Positions 7,223 through 15,142 of a DNA stretch of 25,503 bases are shown piece after piece. How positions within the stretch are numbered: the first letter of the stretch is position 1; every line of letters begins with the position of its first letter. Position numbers and translations under genes: made by a program. The notes below the pieces were generated by a model that was not told the origin of the DNA, made no database searches, and worked only from the letters and a program-made list of their open reading frames with translations. This DNA comes from a bacterium Ga0077546 (lineage in GTDB: Bacteria > Cyanobacteriota > Vampirovibrionia > Obscuribacterales > Obscuribacteraceae). The stretch lies in NCBI GenBank assembly GCA_001464165.1, contig LNEX01000468.1:1-25503 (forward strand), written 5' to 3'.

Positions 7223-8809
7223 ATGAATTTGATTAAAAGTCTTGCGCTTGCTAGTTTATTCTCACTGATGGCAGCCATCATAGGCAGTGGTTGTTATGCT
7301 GACGAGGCTTCTGCTGCAGAGAGCGATATACCAGCGGTAGTCGACGGCGCTGCAGTTCATTGGCAAACATACACTGGCCCATCGTCTTCGTTTACTATGC
7401 AATACCCTGATGGTTGGGAGATTTCTACCGATCCCAAAAGTGGAAAAATTGAAGCTAGAAATTCAAAAGGTGCCAGTCTGTCGATTTTGCCTTTCTATAC
7501 TCCAGAAAAATTAGATAGCTCGTCTGGATTTTTTAGCGCTTTTCTTGGCACTCTGGCGCCGGATGAAAAATGGTCGAAGCCGGAACTAATTGGCACAGCA
7601 ATGAGATCTTCGTATCTCAGCGCAAGCGAAAAAGCAGTGGCCGCCCTTGAAGTCTATCCTATGACCAACGGCAGCGGGGGAAAACTCTGTGTAGCCAAAT
7701 CTCCAATAGGCGCTTCTGCTGTTCCTTTTGAAGTCTTTGTCAAGATCCTCAGCAGTCTGCGTTTCAACAACGCTGCTACCTCTGCTAGTGCTGGCTCGCC
7801 ACAAGCGGAACTCAATGTCACTAAATATGAGGTTTTCAACGATCCAATTGAGGATGCTTTTTCTCTGGAAGTACCTGCAGGATGGGATATTAAAGGTGGA
7901 CTCTATCGAGCCGGAGCGATTGACACTAGGCCCTGGGTAGTGGCAGTGGCGCCAGATAGTTCTTGCCGAGCCTTTATTGGCGACGGTGAAATCTGCCCCT
8001 ATACTTTGCCCACCTCTACTCTAAACTGGACAGGGTTCACGCCGGGAAAAACTTACAATGGCACCCTGGTGCACGACTATATTCCAGCGCGTAAGTTTGT
8101 CGAGAAATACGCCCGCGAGAAATTGAAGACGGTGCTGACCGACATTCAGGTTGTAGAAGAAACCGATCATCCAGATATTGCAAACGCCTATAACGGTGGC
8201 AATGCCACGCGCAGCGAAGCGAAATCTATAAAACTTACTGGTATGTACGGCAATATTCCAGCTGTGGCATACTTCCTGGCCTCGACAAAGGCGACAGTAA
8301 TGAATGGCGCAGGTATGTGGTGGGTAACTTTGATTGCTGGCGAAATTTGTCCGGCTGCCTATGATAAACAGGGCCTAGAAGTAATCAGGCATATGCTTAA
8401 AACCTTTGCCATCAAACCAGAATGGCAGGCACGTTCAGTGGCTAATACAGCCGCTGTTTCGCGAAATTATCAAGCTGCCGCTAGGGTGCGCGATCAACAA
8501 ATTCAGAGTAATTACGCCAATATACAAGCCGCTAACAACAGAATCACTTCTGGCTATTGGGCTCAGCAAGCCGCTAACGATAGAATTTCATCTGGTTATT
8601 GGAGCCGGCAGGCCTCGCAAGATCACTCAGCCAATAATTTTTCTAACTACATTCGCGGTCAAGAGACGGTGCGCGATACCAGTACTGGTACTAATTATCA
8701 AGTTGAGTATGGTCCCAAGTATCATTGGATAGATAGTGGCGGCAATTATACTGGCACGAACTTCAGTTCACCAGGAGCCGGCTGGAGTCAGCTTTTGTCT
8801 GTTCCGTAG
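7223..8809 (+). CDS. Exported two-domain protein with C-terminal peptide repeats
   Basis: A 528-residue protein with a Sec signal peptide (MNLIKSLALASLFSLMAAII, cleavage probably near ADEASAA). Two similar beta-rich units follow: one begins SSFTMQYPDGWEISTDPKSG (about 50-170), the other AFSLEVPAGWDIKGGLYRAG (about 210-400). Both open like PsbP/DUF1795-type folds, with a P-x-G-W motif. Near residue 425 comes a Gln/Asn/Ala-rich region with near-identical 14-residue repeats (AANNRITSGYWAQQ and AANDRISSGYWSRQ), then a tail (NYIRGQETVRDTSTGTNYQV and YHWIDSGGNYTGTN) of a kind seen at the end of other bacterial secreted proteins. The function is unknown; surface or periplasmic ligand binding is a guess. 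The ATG at 7223 is chosen because the signal peptide starts there; the upstream in-frame extension lacks one. Confidence 0.82.
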   Translation: MNLIKSLALASLFSLMAAIIGSGCYADEASAAESDIPAVVDGAAVHWQTYTGPSSSFTMQYPDGWEISTDPKSGKIEARNSKGASLSILPFYTPEKLDSSSGFFSAFLGTLAPDEKWSKPELIGTAMRSSYLSASEKAVAALEVYPMTNGSGGKLCVAKSPIGASAVPFEVFVKILSSLRFNNAATSASAGSPQAELNVTKYEVFNDPIEDAFSLEVPAGWDIKGGLYRAGAIDTRPWVVAVAPDSSCRAFIGDGEICPYTLPTSTLNWTGFTPGKTYNGTLVHDYIPARKFVEKYAREKLKTVLTDIQVVEETDHPDIANAYNGGNATRSEAKSIKLTGMYGNIPAVAYFLASTKATVMNGAGMWWVTLIAGEICPAAYDKQGLEVIRHMLKTFAIKPEWQARSVANTAAVSRNYQAAARVRDQQIQSNYANIQAANNRITSGYWAQQAANDRISSGYWSRQASQDHSANNFSNYIRGQETVRDTSTGTNYQVEYGPKYHWIDSGGNYTGTNFSSPGAGWSQLLSVP

Positions 8810-8961
8810 GAGCTGTTTGCACAACTGGGCTTGCTGGGGTTCTCTGTTTGTTAAGGCCGACGGTCAGACTTTTCGTGAGACAATGTAGCTAGAGGTGATC
8901 ATCGCGTGAGCACAGCGCTACACCGAACTACAAGTAAGTTTGAGGAGACAGTTTCTCGGCT

Positions 8962-9666
8962 ATGAACCCAGACGAACCTGACGAGATAGCATCATTTTCG
9001 GATGAAGAAAGAGCGCTTTCTGCTGATTACGGTACAAGGCTCGATAGACTCGACGAGCCGCTCATTCTCTATCCGCCCAGAAGCGGCGCTATCGATGCTT
9101 TGCATGGCCGATTTTTTAAATACATAGTGCCAATTTCGGTATTGTTTTATACGGTGATCCTAGCTATGGCTATAATGACAGCAAGCTCTTCATTTTTGCC
9201 AAGTGCTGCGCAGCTAGCTATTTCTACCGAACTTTGGTGGTTACTAATTTTGTACACTTTGGCGCAGCCTCTGATGTATCTTTTTATCAGGCGAAAGCTT
9301 TCCCGGGCAGTTCTTCCTGTGCTGGCAATGCGCCCTGACGGGATCGAGATTCACTCACTAAACCTTGATATTTTCATTCCCTGGGAAGAAATAAAAGAAG
9401 TGCGAACATTTACATTTATCGAGCCACATTTGGGTATTGTGCCTTTTGATCTAAAGAAAACTCTAGCCCGTGGTTCACTATATACTCAAATTATCTGTTG
9501 GATGAATGAGTTCTGTGCGCGCTTATACAAGCCGTGCGGAATTTCTGTAACCGCCATCTTTCTTCTAGACTGTGAGCTGCCCTTGTCTCTTGATGTTGTG
9601 GCAGAGCAGATTATTTCGCGCCAAGCGCATGCCCTCAAGCTAATTGAGCCTGAATATAAACCCTAA
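8962..9666 (+). CDS. Two-pass membrane protein with a PH-like C-terminal domain
   Basis: A 234-residue protein with an acidic cytoplasmic N-terminus (about 1-48), two hydrophobic helices (about 52-75 and 88-110), a basic stop-transfer (RRKLSR) and a C-terminal soluble domain beginning MRPDGIEIHSLNLDIFIPWE. The D-G-I-x-I and I-P-W-E-E-I pattern is typical of small bacterial PH-like membrane proteins (bPH/YcxB/STM3941-like); this assignment is tentative. It is the third exported or membrane gene in a row on this strand, after a 152-bp gap. AGGAGA lies upstream at 8943-8948, 13 bases from the ATG, which is long for a ribosome binding site. Confidence 0.75.
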   Translation: MNPDEPDEIASFSDEERALSADYGTRLDRLDEPLILYPPRSGAIDALHGRFFKYIVPISVLFYTVILAMAIMTASSSFLPSAAQLAISTELWWLLILYTLAQPLMYLFIRRKLSRAVLPVLAMRPDGIEIHSLNLDIFIPWEEIKEVRTFTFIEPHLGIVPFDLKKTLARGSLYTQIICWMNEFCARLYKPCGISVTAIFLLDCELPLSLDVVAEQIISRQAHALKLIEPEYKP

Positions 9667-9708
9667 TTTTGGTTTCAAATTCAGCACCGCAGGCAGTGCT
9701 CGATGGTG

Positions 9709-11685
9709 CTACACCAAAACCAATTTCGGATACATGCCGGTAATTACTTCAATTGTGTCCATGATCACGTCCATTCTCACATGGGCGAAAGTGCCGAAGG
9801 CATCAACTTTGTCTAGCTTTTTCTCTTTCAACTTTTTAGCTTTGCTGCCAATCAAAATAGAGGCGATTGTGGTTCTTCCTACTTTGCCGCTCAGCTCACC
9901 GGTTAAGACTAAAATTGCTGCTTCTAGTTCGCTGCTGCCAGTGGTGTCTGCGATTGTTTGTACTTTTGCTTTAGCGGGTCGCGATTGCGAATAGAGGCTC
10001 TGAGCTGAACGCGGCGAGCGACTGGCTTCGGTCACAGCCATTTTGGGTGGCGTAGGTATGCTGACAAATCGTTTCTCTACCGGGTGGCAAGTGTCGCAAC
10101 CGGTGCAACTGTTATCTAGAGTTTGGCCAAAATAGCCCAGTATATGTTTGCGCCGACAAGTTGATTCTTGGGCGTATTTGATTATTTGATTGAGCCTGTG
10201 TGAGTCTCTTTCTTTGCGGGCATCAAGCCAGCTCATGTCGATAGCCGGCATGCGACTGCCTGAAATTTCACGGGCTCTGACACCGTTGGCGTCAACGTCG
10301 AGCATATTGAGATGTTTGAGTAAATCAAGAGCACTGTTGATAGCCGAATCTTCCATGCGCATACGCTTGTGCAAGTCCATTGGCCGCAGTGATTGCTGCG
10401 AATTATCGTGCAAGAATTTGAGCAGATGTGCCACTTCTTTGGCATCAGGGAAGTTTTTATCCATCAGCCATTTCTGGGTGTAAATATCTTTGGCTTGATA
10501 GAGCAAGGTGCAGGTTGCTTGATTACCGTCGCGCCCGGCACGACCAGCTTCTTGATAATAATTTTCCAGCGAGCCTGGCATGTTGTAGTGAATCACTCGT
10601 CTGATATTGGGCTTGTCTACGCCCATGCCAAAGGCCACAGTTGAGACAATTACAGAGATAGTGTCGTTCTCAAAACTGTTCTGCACTTTCTTGCGAATGT
10701 CCGGAGACAATCCGGCGTGATAGCAAGCGGCAGTAATTTTGGCTGCCTTGATGCGACGGGCCAGTTCTTCGGCTTCTTTGCGACTGCTGGTGTAAACAAT
10801 TGAAGGTTTCTTCTCTACCCCTAGTTTTGACTCGGCCAGCATGGCGAATACATGACGATCTTTGTCGGCATTGTTGGCGCATTGCTCAACTTCGAAGCGC
10901 AAGTTGGGTCTGTCAAATGAGCCAATGACGCAGGTCATGCTCGGTAGGCCGAGCGATTCTGGAATGTCACGTTGGACACGGGGAGTGGCCGTAGCAGTTA
11001 GCGCCAATATTGTGGCTTTGGGCATGAGGCTCAAGTAGCTTCTGATATTGCGATATTGTGGTCTGAAGTCGTGGCCCCATTGGCTGATGCAGTGGGCTTC
11101 GTCAATTACCAAAAGGGAAATATCTAAACTTTGCAGAAGGGAACGGAATCTTGGCGATTCTAGGCGCTCGGGAGCGACATAGACGAGTTTGTATTGACCG
11201 CGTCTGATGCCTGAGATGCGCTCATCTAGCTGTTCGGCATCGAGGGAGCTGTTGAGCATTGTGGCATTTCTAATGCCGCGGCGAATCAAGCCGTTCACTT
11301 GATCGTGCATCAAGGCAATTAATGGTGAAATCACAACGGTGACACCAGGAAGCACCTGGCTTGGTAGTTGATAACAAAGTGATTTGCCGTAGCCAGTGGG
11401 CAAGAACGCCAGGGTGTGACGGCCAGCAAGAATGTTGCTGATCACTTCTTTTTGTTTTGGCCGAAGTTGATCGAGGCCGAAGCGGGTTTTCAGTATTTTT
11501 TCGATGGAGCTATCGAAATTGCCATCAATGGCATGATCAAGGGCAAAGTCGAGGGCCATGTCCATAGAGTGAGTGTCTTCTTGCGACAGGCTCGGCGACG
11601 CCGCTACTGGATCGTTGGCTGTATTTAACGCGCGCTCATTTGCTCGCTCAATAGCACGTTGAACTGCTGGTTCGAAAACAGCCAT
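9709..11685 (-). CDS. recQ: ATP-dependent DNA helicase RecQ
   Basis: A 3'-5' superfamily-2 DNA helicase acting in recombination and replication-fork repair. In order from this start: a non-conserved acidic N-terminus (1-60), FGLDQLRPKQ (69-78), Walker A TGYGKS (97-102), the DEAH box (195-198) followed by CISQWGHDFRP (the RecQ aromatic-rich loop), LTATAT (motif III, 229-234), the motif VI core QEAGRAGRDG (378-387), and the zinc-binding cysteines C510, C527, C530 and C533 in the pattern CRR-HIL-YFG...CTGCDTC. After a Ser/Pro-rich linker, a winged-helix RQC-like domain (about 590-658, with RTTIASILIGSKAKKL) ends the protein. No HRDC domain is present. The ATG at 11685 has AGGTG just upstream; an ATG four codons earlier (11697) is also possible. 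hisC lies upstream on the same strand. Confidence 0.96.
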   Translation of the reverse strand: MAVFEPAVQRAIERANERALNTANDPVAASPSLSQEDTHSMDMALDFALDHAIDGNFDSSIEKILKTRFGLDQLRPKQKEVISNILAGRHTLAFLPTGYGKSLCYQLPSQVLPGVTVVISPLIALMHDQVNGLIRRGIRNATMLNSSLDAEQLDERISGIRRGQYKLVYVAPERLESPRFRSLLQSLDISLLVIDEAHCISQWGHDFRPQYRNIRSYLSLMPKATILALTATATPRVQRDIPESLGLPSMTCVIGSFDRPNLRFEVEQCANNADKDRHVFAMLAESKLGVEKKPSIVYTSSRKEAEELARRIKAAKITAACYHAGLSPDIRKKVQNSFENDTISVIVSTVAFGMGVDKPNIRRVIHYNMPGSLENYYQEAGRAGRDGNQATCTLLYQAKDIYTQKWLMDKNFPDAKEVAHLLKFLHDNSQQSLRPMDLHKRMRMEDSAINSALDLLKHLNMLDVDANGVRAREISGSRMPAIDMSWLDARKERDSHRLNQIIKYAQESTCRRKHILGYFGQTLDNSCTGCDTCHPVEKRFVSIPTPPKMAVTEASRSPRSAQSLYSQSRPAKAKVQTIADTTGSSELEAAILVLTGELSGKVGRTTIASILIGSKAKKLKEKKLDKVDAFGTFAHVRMDVIMDTIEVITGMYPKLVLV

Positions 11686-11786
11686 GGGACACCTCATACT
11701 TGTGTCTCACTAGTTTACGTGTTCAGAGGCCGACAAATAGCTGCATTCACACAGTAGTGCCAAGTTTAATTGACTACTGTATATCT

Positions 11787-11812
11787 ACTAGTGTTAGCGA
11801 CTAGTGCTAGGC
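11787..11812. repeat. 13-bp tandem direct repeat between hisC and recQ
   Basis: ACTAGTGTTAGCG (11787-11799) is followed immediately by ACTAGTGCTAGGC (11800-11812), matching at ten of thirteen positions. Another CTAGT occurs at 11709-11713. The repeat lies upstream of recQ in the 149-bp spacer and could bind a regulator or be a replication-slippage scar. Confidence 0.6.
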
Positions 11813-11846
11813 GCTATCGCTGCTTAAGACCTACAGCCGTTTTGGC

Positions 11847-13055
11847 CTACTTCTTAGTTTGCTCTGGCTGCAGAATCTTTTTCAAGGCAGTGATCAACAG
11901 TTTGTTTTCAGCTGGTTGGCCGATGCTTATACGCCAGCAAGTAGGTAGGCCGAAACCTGCCAGTGGACGAATGGCGATGCCGTTGCGCAGCAAGCCGTCG
12001 TGTATTTTGGCTACTTTCTCTTGCGAACCCATTTCAATCATGATGAAGTTAGAGTGCGAAGGAATGCGCTGCAAGCCCAGTTTGTCTAATTCACCGGTGA
12101 GATAAGCCATACCCTCTTCGTTGTTTTCGAGGGTTCTGTTCAAGAATTCATCGTCTTGCAAGGCGGCTAAACCAGCTTCTTGAGCCAATAGATTAGGCTC
12201 GAAAGGAAGTTTGATACGGTTGACGTAGTCTATTAGATATTCGTGACCGAGGCCGTAGCCCAAGCGAATTCCAGCCATGCCGTAGGCTTTGGCGAAGGTG
12301 CGCAAGGTCAAAACGTTGTCTAGGCGATAACGCATTGAGTCTGGATACTCTGGGTTTATGGCAGCAAATTCATAATAGGCTTCATCAAGAATGACCAAAA
12401 CATGGTCTGGAATCTTTCTGATGAAGTTCTCGAATTCTGTGCGAGTGAAAATTGTGCCGGTTGGATTGTTGGGATTGCAAAGATAAATCATCTTTGTCTT
12501 CGGATTTACCGCAGCAGCAATTGCCTCAAGGTCAAAGTGATAGTTTTTCAGAGGGACTGTATTGAGTTTGATGCCCTGGGCGTTAACCAATACATATAAG
12601 CCGATGAATGTACCTTGCGATGTCAACACTTCATCATCTTCATGCAAGAAGGCACGAATGATGTTGGCCATAGTGCTCTCGGAACCGCTGCCAAGGGCAA
12701 TATTGTCGATTTTTGTAGCAAAGCGCTCAGCTAAAGCTTCTCTCAAGTTGGTGCCGCACAGGTCTGGGTAGCGGTTGATTTGAGGCAATGCCTTTTGAAT
12801 GGCATCTAGAGCTGATTGAGGCGGTCCTAGGGGGTTCTCATTAGAAGCCATATTGATGAAGCGTTCCATGCCGAGTTCTTTCAAGAGCTCAACAGGAGGA
12901 CGGCCTGGCTGGTAGGGTTTGAGGGCTTCTACGTGGGGTGGCACAAGGCGCTTAGGCAAGTCTTTCTGTGGTGAGAAAGGAATCGTGTTCTTCGGGTCTG
13001 ATACCAACGCCAGCTGTTGCGACATCGAAGCTAAAGTTTGTATAAATGTTGCCAT
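11847..13055 (-). CDS. hisC: Histidinol-phosphate aminotransferase-like PLP enzyme
   Basis: Fold-type I aminotransferase that in the HisC family converts imidazole-acetol phosphate to histidinol phosphate with glutamate; related enzymes accept aromatic oxo acids. Numbered from this start: the N-terminal substrate segment LKPYQPGRPP (45-54), ASNENPLGPP (70-79), CNPNNPTG (193-200), the PLP-binding Asp and Tyr in DEAYYEF (224-230), the Schiff-base lysine K256 in TFAKAYGMAG and Arg264 in GIRLGYG. At 402 residues it is longer than a typical HisC because of a 40-residue N-terminal extension. The ATG at 13055 is preferred because AGGGTG stands just before it; the open frame continues upstream without family similarity, and a second ATG at 13025 lacks a ribosome binding site. 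It is a stand-alone gene rather than part of a his operon, so an aromatic aminotransferase role is possible. Confidence 0.88.
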   Translation of the reverse strand: MATFIQTLASMSQQLALVSDPKNTIPFSPQKDLPKRLVPPHVEALKPYQPGRPPVELLKELGMERFINMASNENPLGPPQSALDAIQKALPQINRYPDLCGTNLREALAERFATKIDNIALGSGSESTMANIIRAFLHEDDEVLTSQGTFIGLYVLVNAQGIKLNTVPLKNYHFDLEAIAAAVNPKTKMIYLCNPNNPTGTIFTRTEFENFIRKIPDHVLVILDEAYYEFAAINPEYPDSMRYRLDNVLTLRTFAKAYGMAGIRLGYGLGHEYLIDYVNRIKLPFEPNLLAQEAGLAALQDDEFLNRTLENNEEGMAYLTGELDKLGLQRIPSHSNFIMIEMGSQEKVAKIHDGLLRNGIAIRPLAGFGLPTCWRISIGQPAENKLLITALKKILQPEQTKK

Positions 13056-13080
13056 GGTCACCCTGCACTTTTGAGTCGCA

Positions 13081-13092
13081 AAACCTAGGTTT
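13081..13092. promoter_or_regulatory. Perfect 12-bp palindrome in the hisC leader
   Basis: AAACCTAGGTTT is a perfect palindrome ending 26 bp upstream of the hisC-like start codon. It is a candidate operator; no terminator-like U tract accompanies it. Confidence 0.4.
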
Positions 13093-13280
13093 AACGGGCA
13101 CCTCGACTTTGACGTCTCGGCTGCCGATCTCCTCTTCGATATAAAAGTTATCACTAAACCACCCCCAAACACAAATTAAGACGGCCCATTTAAGGCTTGT
13201 TTAGGAAACTTTTAGGTTTCTACACAGGTTTGCTAAGCTCTCGGGTCTTAATGCCAAGAGGATTTGTGGTATTGGCAACT

Positions 13281-13308
13281 TTTGCTCGCGAGCACTTTAT
13301 GCTAATCT
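13281..13308 (+). promoter_or_regulatory. Probable tRNA-Gly promoter
   Basis: TTTGCT at 13281-13286 and an extended -10 (TGC followed by TAATCT, 13303-13308) are separated by 16 bp. The implied start, near 13315, is just 5' of the mature tRNA. Confidence 0.5.
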
Positions 13309-13317
13309 TCATTTCAC

Positions 13318-13391
13318 GCGGGTGTAGTTCAATGGTAGAACGGCAGCCTTCCAAGCTTCATACAGGGGTTCGATTCCCCTCACCCGCTCCA
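13318..13391 (+). tRNA. tRNA-Gly (anticodon UCC), CCA encoded
   Basis: A full cloverleaf can be drawn: acceptor GCGGGTG/CACCCGC, D stem GTTC/GAAC, anticodon loop CTTCCAA with TCC at 13350-13352, T arm AGGGG-TTCGATT-CCCCT, discriminator T and a genome-encoded CCA (13389-13391). The anticodon stem GCAGC/GCTTC has one C-U mismatch (13344 with 13358), which is unusual but tolerable. It lies upstream of the 18-bp repeat array and the threonine dehydratase gene. Confidence 0.96.
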
Positions 13392-13414
13392 TTTTGAAGT
13401 CATAACAAACGCAG

Positions 13415-13486
13415 TGACAATTTCTATAGTGATGACAGTTCCTATAGAGATGACAATTCCTATAGCGATGACAATTCTTATATAGA
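13415..13486 (+). repeat. Four 18-bp tandem direct repeats upstream of the threonine dehydratase
   Basis: Units at 13415-13432, 13433-13450, 13451-13468 and 13469-13486 follow TGACAATTCCTATAGNGA; unit 4 is the most diverged. The array starts 24 bp after the tRNA and ends 13 bp before the GTG start of the next gene, so it lies in the tRNA 3' trailer or the leader of that gene. There are no spacers, so it is not a CRISPR. It may be a regulator-binding array or a slippage-expanded repeat. Confidence 0.9.
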
Positions 13487-13499
13487 TAAGAGGTTTGCG

Positions 13500-14495
13500 G
13501 TGACGGAAGAGAGACTTAGCATCAGTGACGTACTAGTTGCCAAAAAGCGTATCAGCGGCTTGGTCACCAATACCCCTTTGCGAAAGAGCCATTGGCTTTG
13601 TGATCTGTCGCAAGCCGAAGTGTTCATGAAGCTAGAGAATCTGCAGGTAACTGGTTCTTTCAAGTATCGTGGCGCACTTAATGCCATGACCTGGGCTAAG
13701 GAGCGCGGCTTTACCAAGGTATTCACTGCCTCCGCTGGTAATCATGGTCTTGGCATTGCCGAAGCGGCAGTGACAACCGAACGCGAAGCTCGCATTTGTC
13801 TCCCTACTAATGTAAATCCGCTCAAAAAGCAAAAGCTAGAGCGCTACAGCGTCGGCCTGATGCAGCATGGCGATGATATGGACATGACCGAAGCTTATGC
13901 CATGCGCTTAGCTAAAGAGCAGAAAGGTCTGTACATTTCTCCTTATAACAACAGAGAAGTGATTGCTGGGCAGGGCACTGTTGGGCTAGAAATGTATGAG
14001 TTAATCCCCAAGCTATCGACGGTTATCGTGGCTGTGGGTGGTGGTGGATTGATATCAGGCATCGGCCTGGTTGCCAAAGTGATTAATCCGAAGGTGCGCA
14101 TTGTTGGCGTCGTTGCCGCTGCTTCACCGACTATGAAAACCGCTATTCATTCTGGTCGGGTAGTTAAGGTATTGCAGCAAGACACTATTGCTGATGGCAT
14201 TGCTGGCAATATTGATCCTGAAACAATTACCTTCCCTCTCGTGCAAGAAGTTGTGGATGAATGGGTGGCAATTGAAGAGCGCGACATTCATCAGGCCGTC
14301 TTTGACTTCCTTGAAAATGAGGGAATGTTGCTTGAAGGTGCTGCCGCCTGTGCCATTGCTGCCATTTCTGCCAAATATATAAACTTCAAGCCACGTGAGC
14401 GCGTCGGCGTAGTTGTCTGTGGTGGCAATATTGGCCGCAATAGCTGGCGCGAGATAGTCGGCGAACAACTTCTCAGCGCCGGCAAGTCTACTTAG
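13500..14495 (+). CDS. Threonine/serine dehydratase (PLP, fold type II)
   Basis: Cytoplasmic PLP-dependent lyase that would deaminate threonine to 2-oxobutanoate and ammonia (or serine to pyruvate). The Schiff-base lysine is K55 in TGSFKYRGALN, the substrate loop SAGNHG is at 78-83 and the phosphate-binding glycine loop GGGGL at 180-184, in the order of the family. At 331 residues it lacks the C-terminal ACT-like regulatory domains of biosynthetic IlvA, so it resembles the short catabolic/TdcB type or serine racemase-like enzymes, and isoleucine feedback is unlikely. The start is GTG at 13500, with AAGAGG six bases upstream inside the sequence just after the 18-bp repeat array. Its stop lies within a 17-bp tandem duplication shared with the convergent downstream gene. 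Confidence 0.92.
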   Translation: MTEERLSISDVLVAKKRISGLVTNTPLRKSHWLCDLSQAEVFMKLENLQVTGSFKYRGALNAMTWAKERGFTKVFTASAGNHGLGIAEAAVTTEREARICLPTNVNPLKKQKLERYSVGLMQHGDDMDMTEAYAMRLAKEQKGLYISPYNNREVIAGQGTVGLEMYELIPKLSTVIVAVGGGGLISGIGLVAKVINPKVRIVGVVAAASPTMKTAIHSGRVVKVLQQDTIADGIAGNIDPETITFPLVQEVVDEWVAIEERDIHQAVFDFLENEGMLLEGAAACAIAAISAKYINFKPRERVGVVVCGGNIGRNSWREIVGEQLLSAGKST

Positions 14496-14518
14496 TTGAA
14501 TAGTCTACTTAGTTGAAC
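14485..14518. repeat. 17-bp tandem duplication at the junction of two convergent genes
   Basis: AGTCTACTTAGTTGAAT (14485-14501) is repeated at 14502-14518 with one change. The first copy holds the stop codon of the threonine dehydratase, and the second holds the stop codon of the minus-strand secreted protein (TAA, 14509-14511). Confidence 0.85.
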
Positions 14519-15138
14519 TTTAGTGCAGGATCGGGTCTCGTAATTAGAACCGATTTTTGTTCGATTGTTTGTCTCTGCTGAATTATTTGGGGGCGTACAA
14601 CCACTGTTTTTGTCTGGGCAGTGTGGCGAACTGCAACCTGTTGTCGTCTAGGGGTGCGGTGATAGGCTCGCTTGACGTACCTTTTCTTTCGCACGACCGG
14701 ACGTTTTACTACGGCAGTTTTTACTGCTGTTTTGACAACAGCTGAGTTAGTCACTTGAGTAACTTGTGCTGGTGTAACTGAAGTGGTTGTGGTCACCTTG
14801 GCCTCTGTAGGCACGACTACAGTTTCGTGGCGTTCCATGATCATCGGCTCAACAGTTTTTTCTACGCTGCCATCACTGCTGGTGACGCTCTTAGTTCTTG
14901 TTACTGCTGGCTGCATCCAGCTGTCAACTACTGTTGGCTGAGAAAACCCTGGTTGAACAATTTGGGTGGTGGTTTGACTGGTGCCTTGATTTACTATCGG
15001 GCCTGTAGTCTGACTTGTCGTCTGTGTACTTGTTTCTGTAACTTCAGCAGCTAGCCCTGGTAGAGCTGTGCCTGCCGCTAGCAGCGACATTGCTGAAGCC
15101 AGAGATAACATCAGTTGGATTTGACATTTTATCTTCAT
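14509..15138 (-). CDS. Secreted Thr/Val-rich protein with a strongly basic C-terminus
   Basis: A 209-residue protein with a good signal peptide (about 1-30, MLSLASAMSLLAAGTALPG core, cleavage near GLAA-EV). The mature part is low complexity: a Thr/Gln/Ser-rich stretch (34-75), a Val/Thr segment, and then a Lys/Arg/His-rich tail (about 145-200, with VVRKKRYVKRAYHRTPRRQQ). It lacks a recognisable domain; the basic tail could bind nucleic acid, anionic polymers or the cell envelope. The ribosome binding site GAGGAG is four bases before the ATG. It can pair with an upstream CTCCTC in the leader, suggesting translational control. The 3' end overlaps a tandem duplication. Confidence 0.78.
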   Translation of the reverse strand: MKIKCQIQLMLSLASAMSLLAAGTALPGLAAEVTETSTQTTSQTTGPIVNQGTSQTTTQIVQPGFSQPTVVDSWMQPAVTRTKSVTSSDGSVEKTVEPMIMERHETVVVPTEAKVTTTTSVTPAQVTQVTNSAVVKTAVKTAVVKRPVVRKKRYVKRAYHRTPRRQQVAVRHTAQTKTVVVRPQIIQQRQTIEQKSVLITRPDPALKFN

Positions 15139-15142
15139 GTTG

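Noticed and set aside
7223..7330. Lipoprotein signal in the repeat protein
   Set aside because: The cysteine is preceded by IIGSG, with Gly rather than Leu/Val at position -3, so ordinary signal peptidase I cleavage is more likely.
9667..9708. Possible terminator between the PH-like gene and recQ
   Set aside because: Short inverted AGCACC/GGTGCT arms exist but no U tract follows on either strand.
9644..9994. 116-residue plus-strand ORF at the end of recQ
   Set aside because: It is antisense to conserved recQ C-terminal sequence; no family resemblance.
13197..13397. 66-residue plus-strand ORF covering the tRNA
   Set aside because: Its end is the translation of the tRNA-Gly gene itself, a familiar false ORF.
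13415..13486. CRISPR array
   Set aside because: Units are 18 bp, directly abutting, without spacers and not palindromic.
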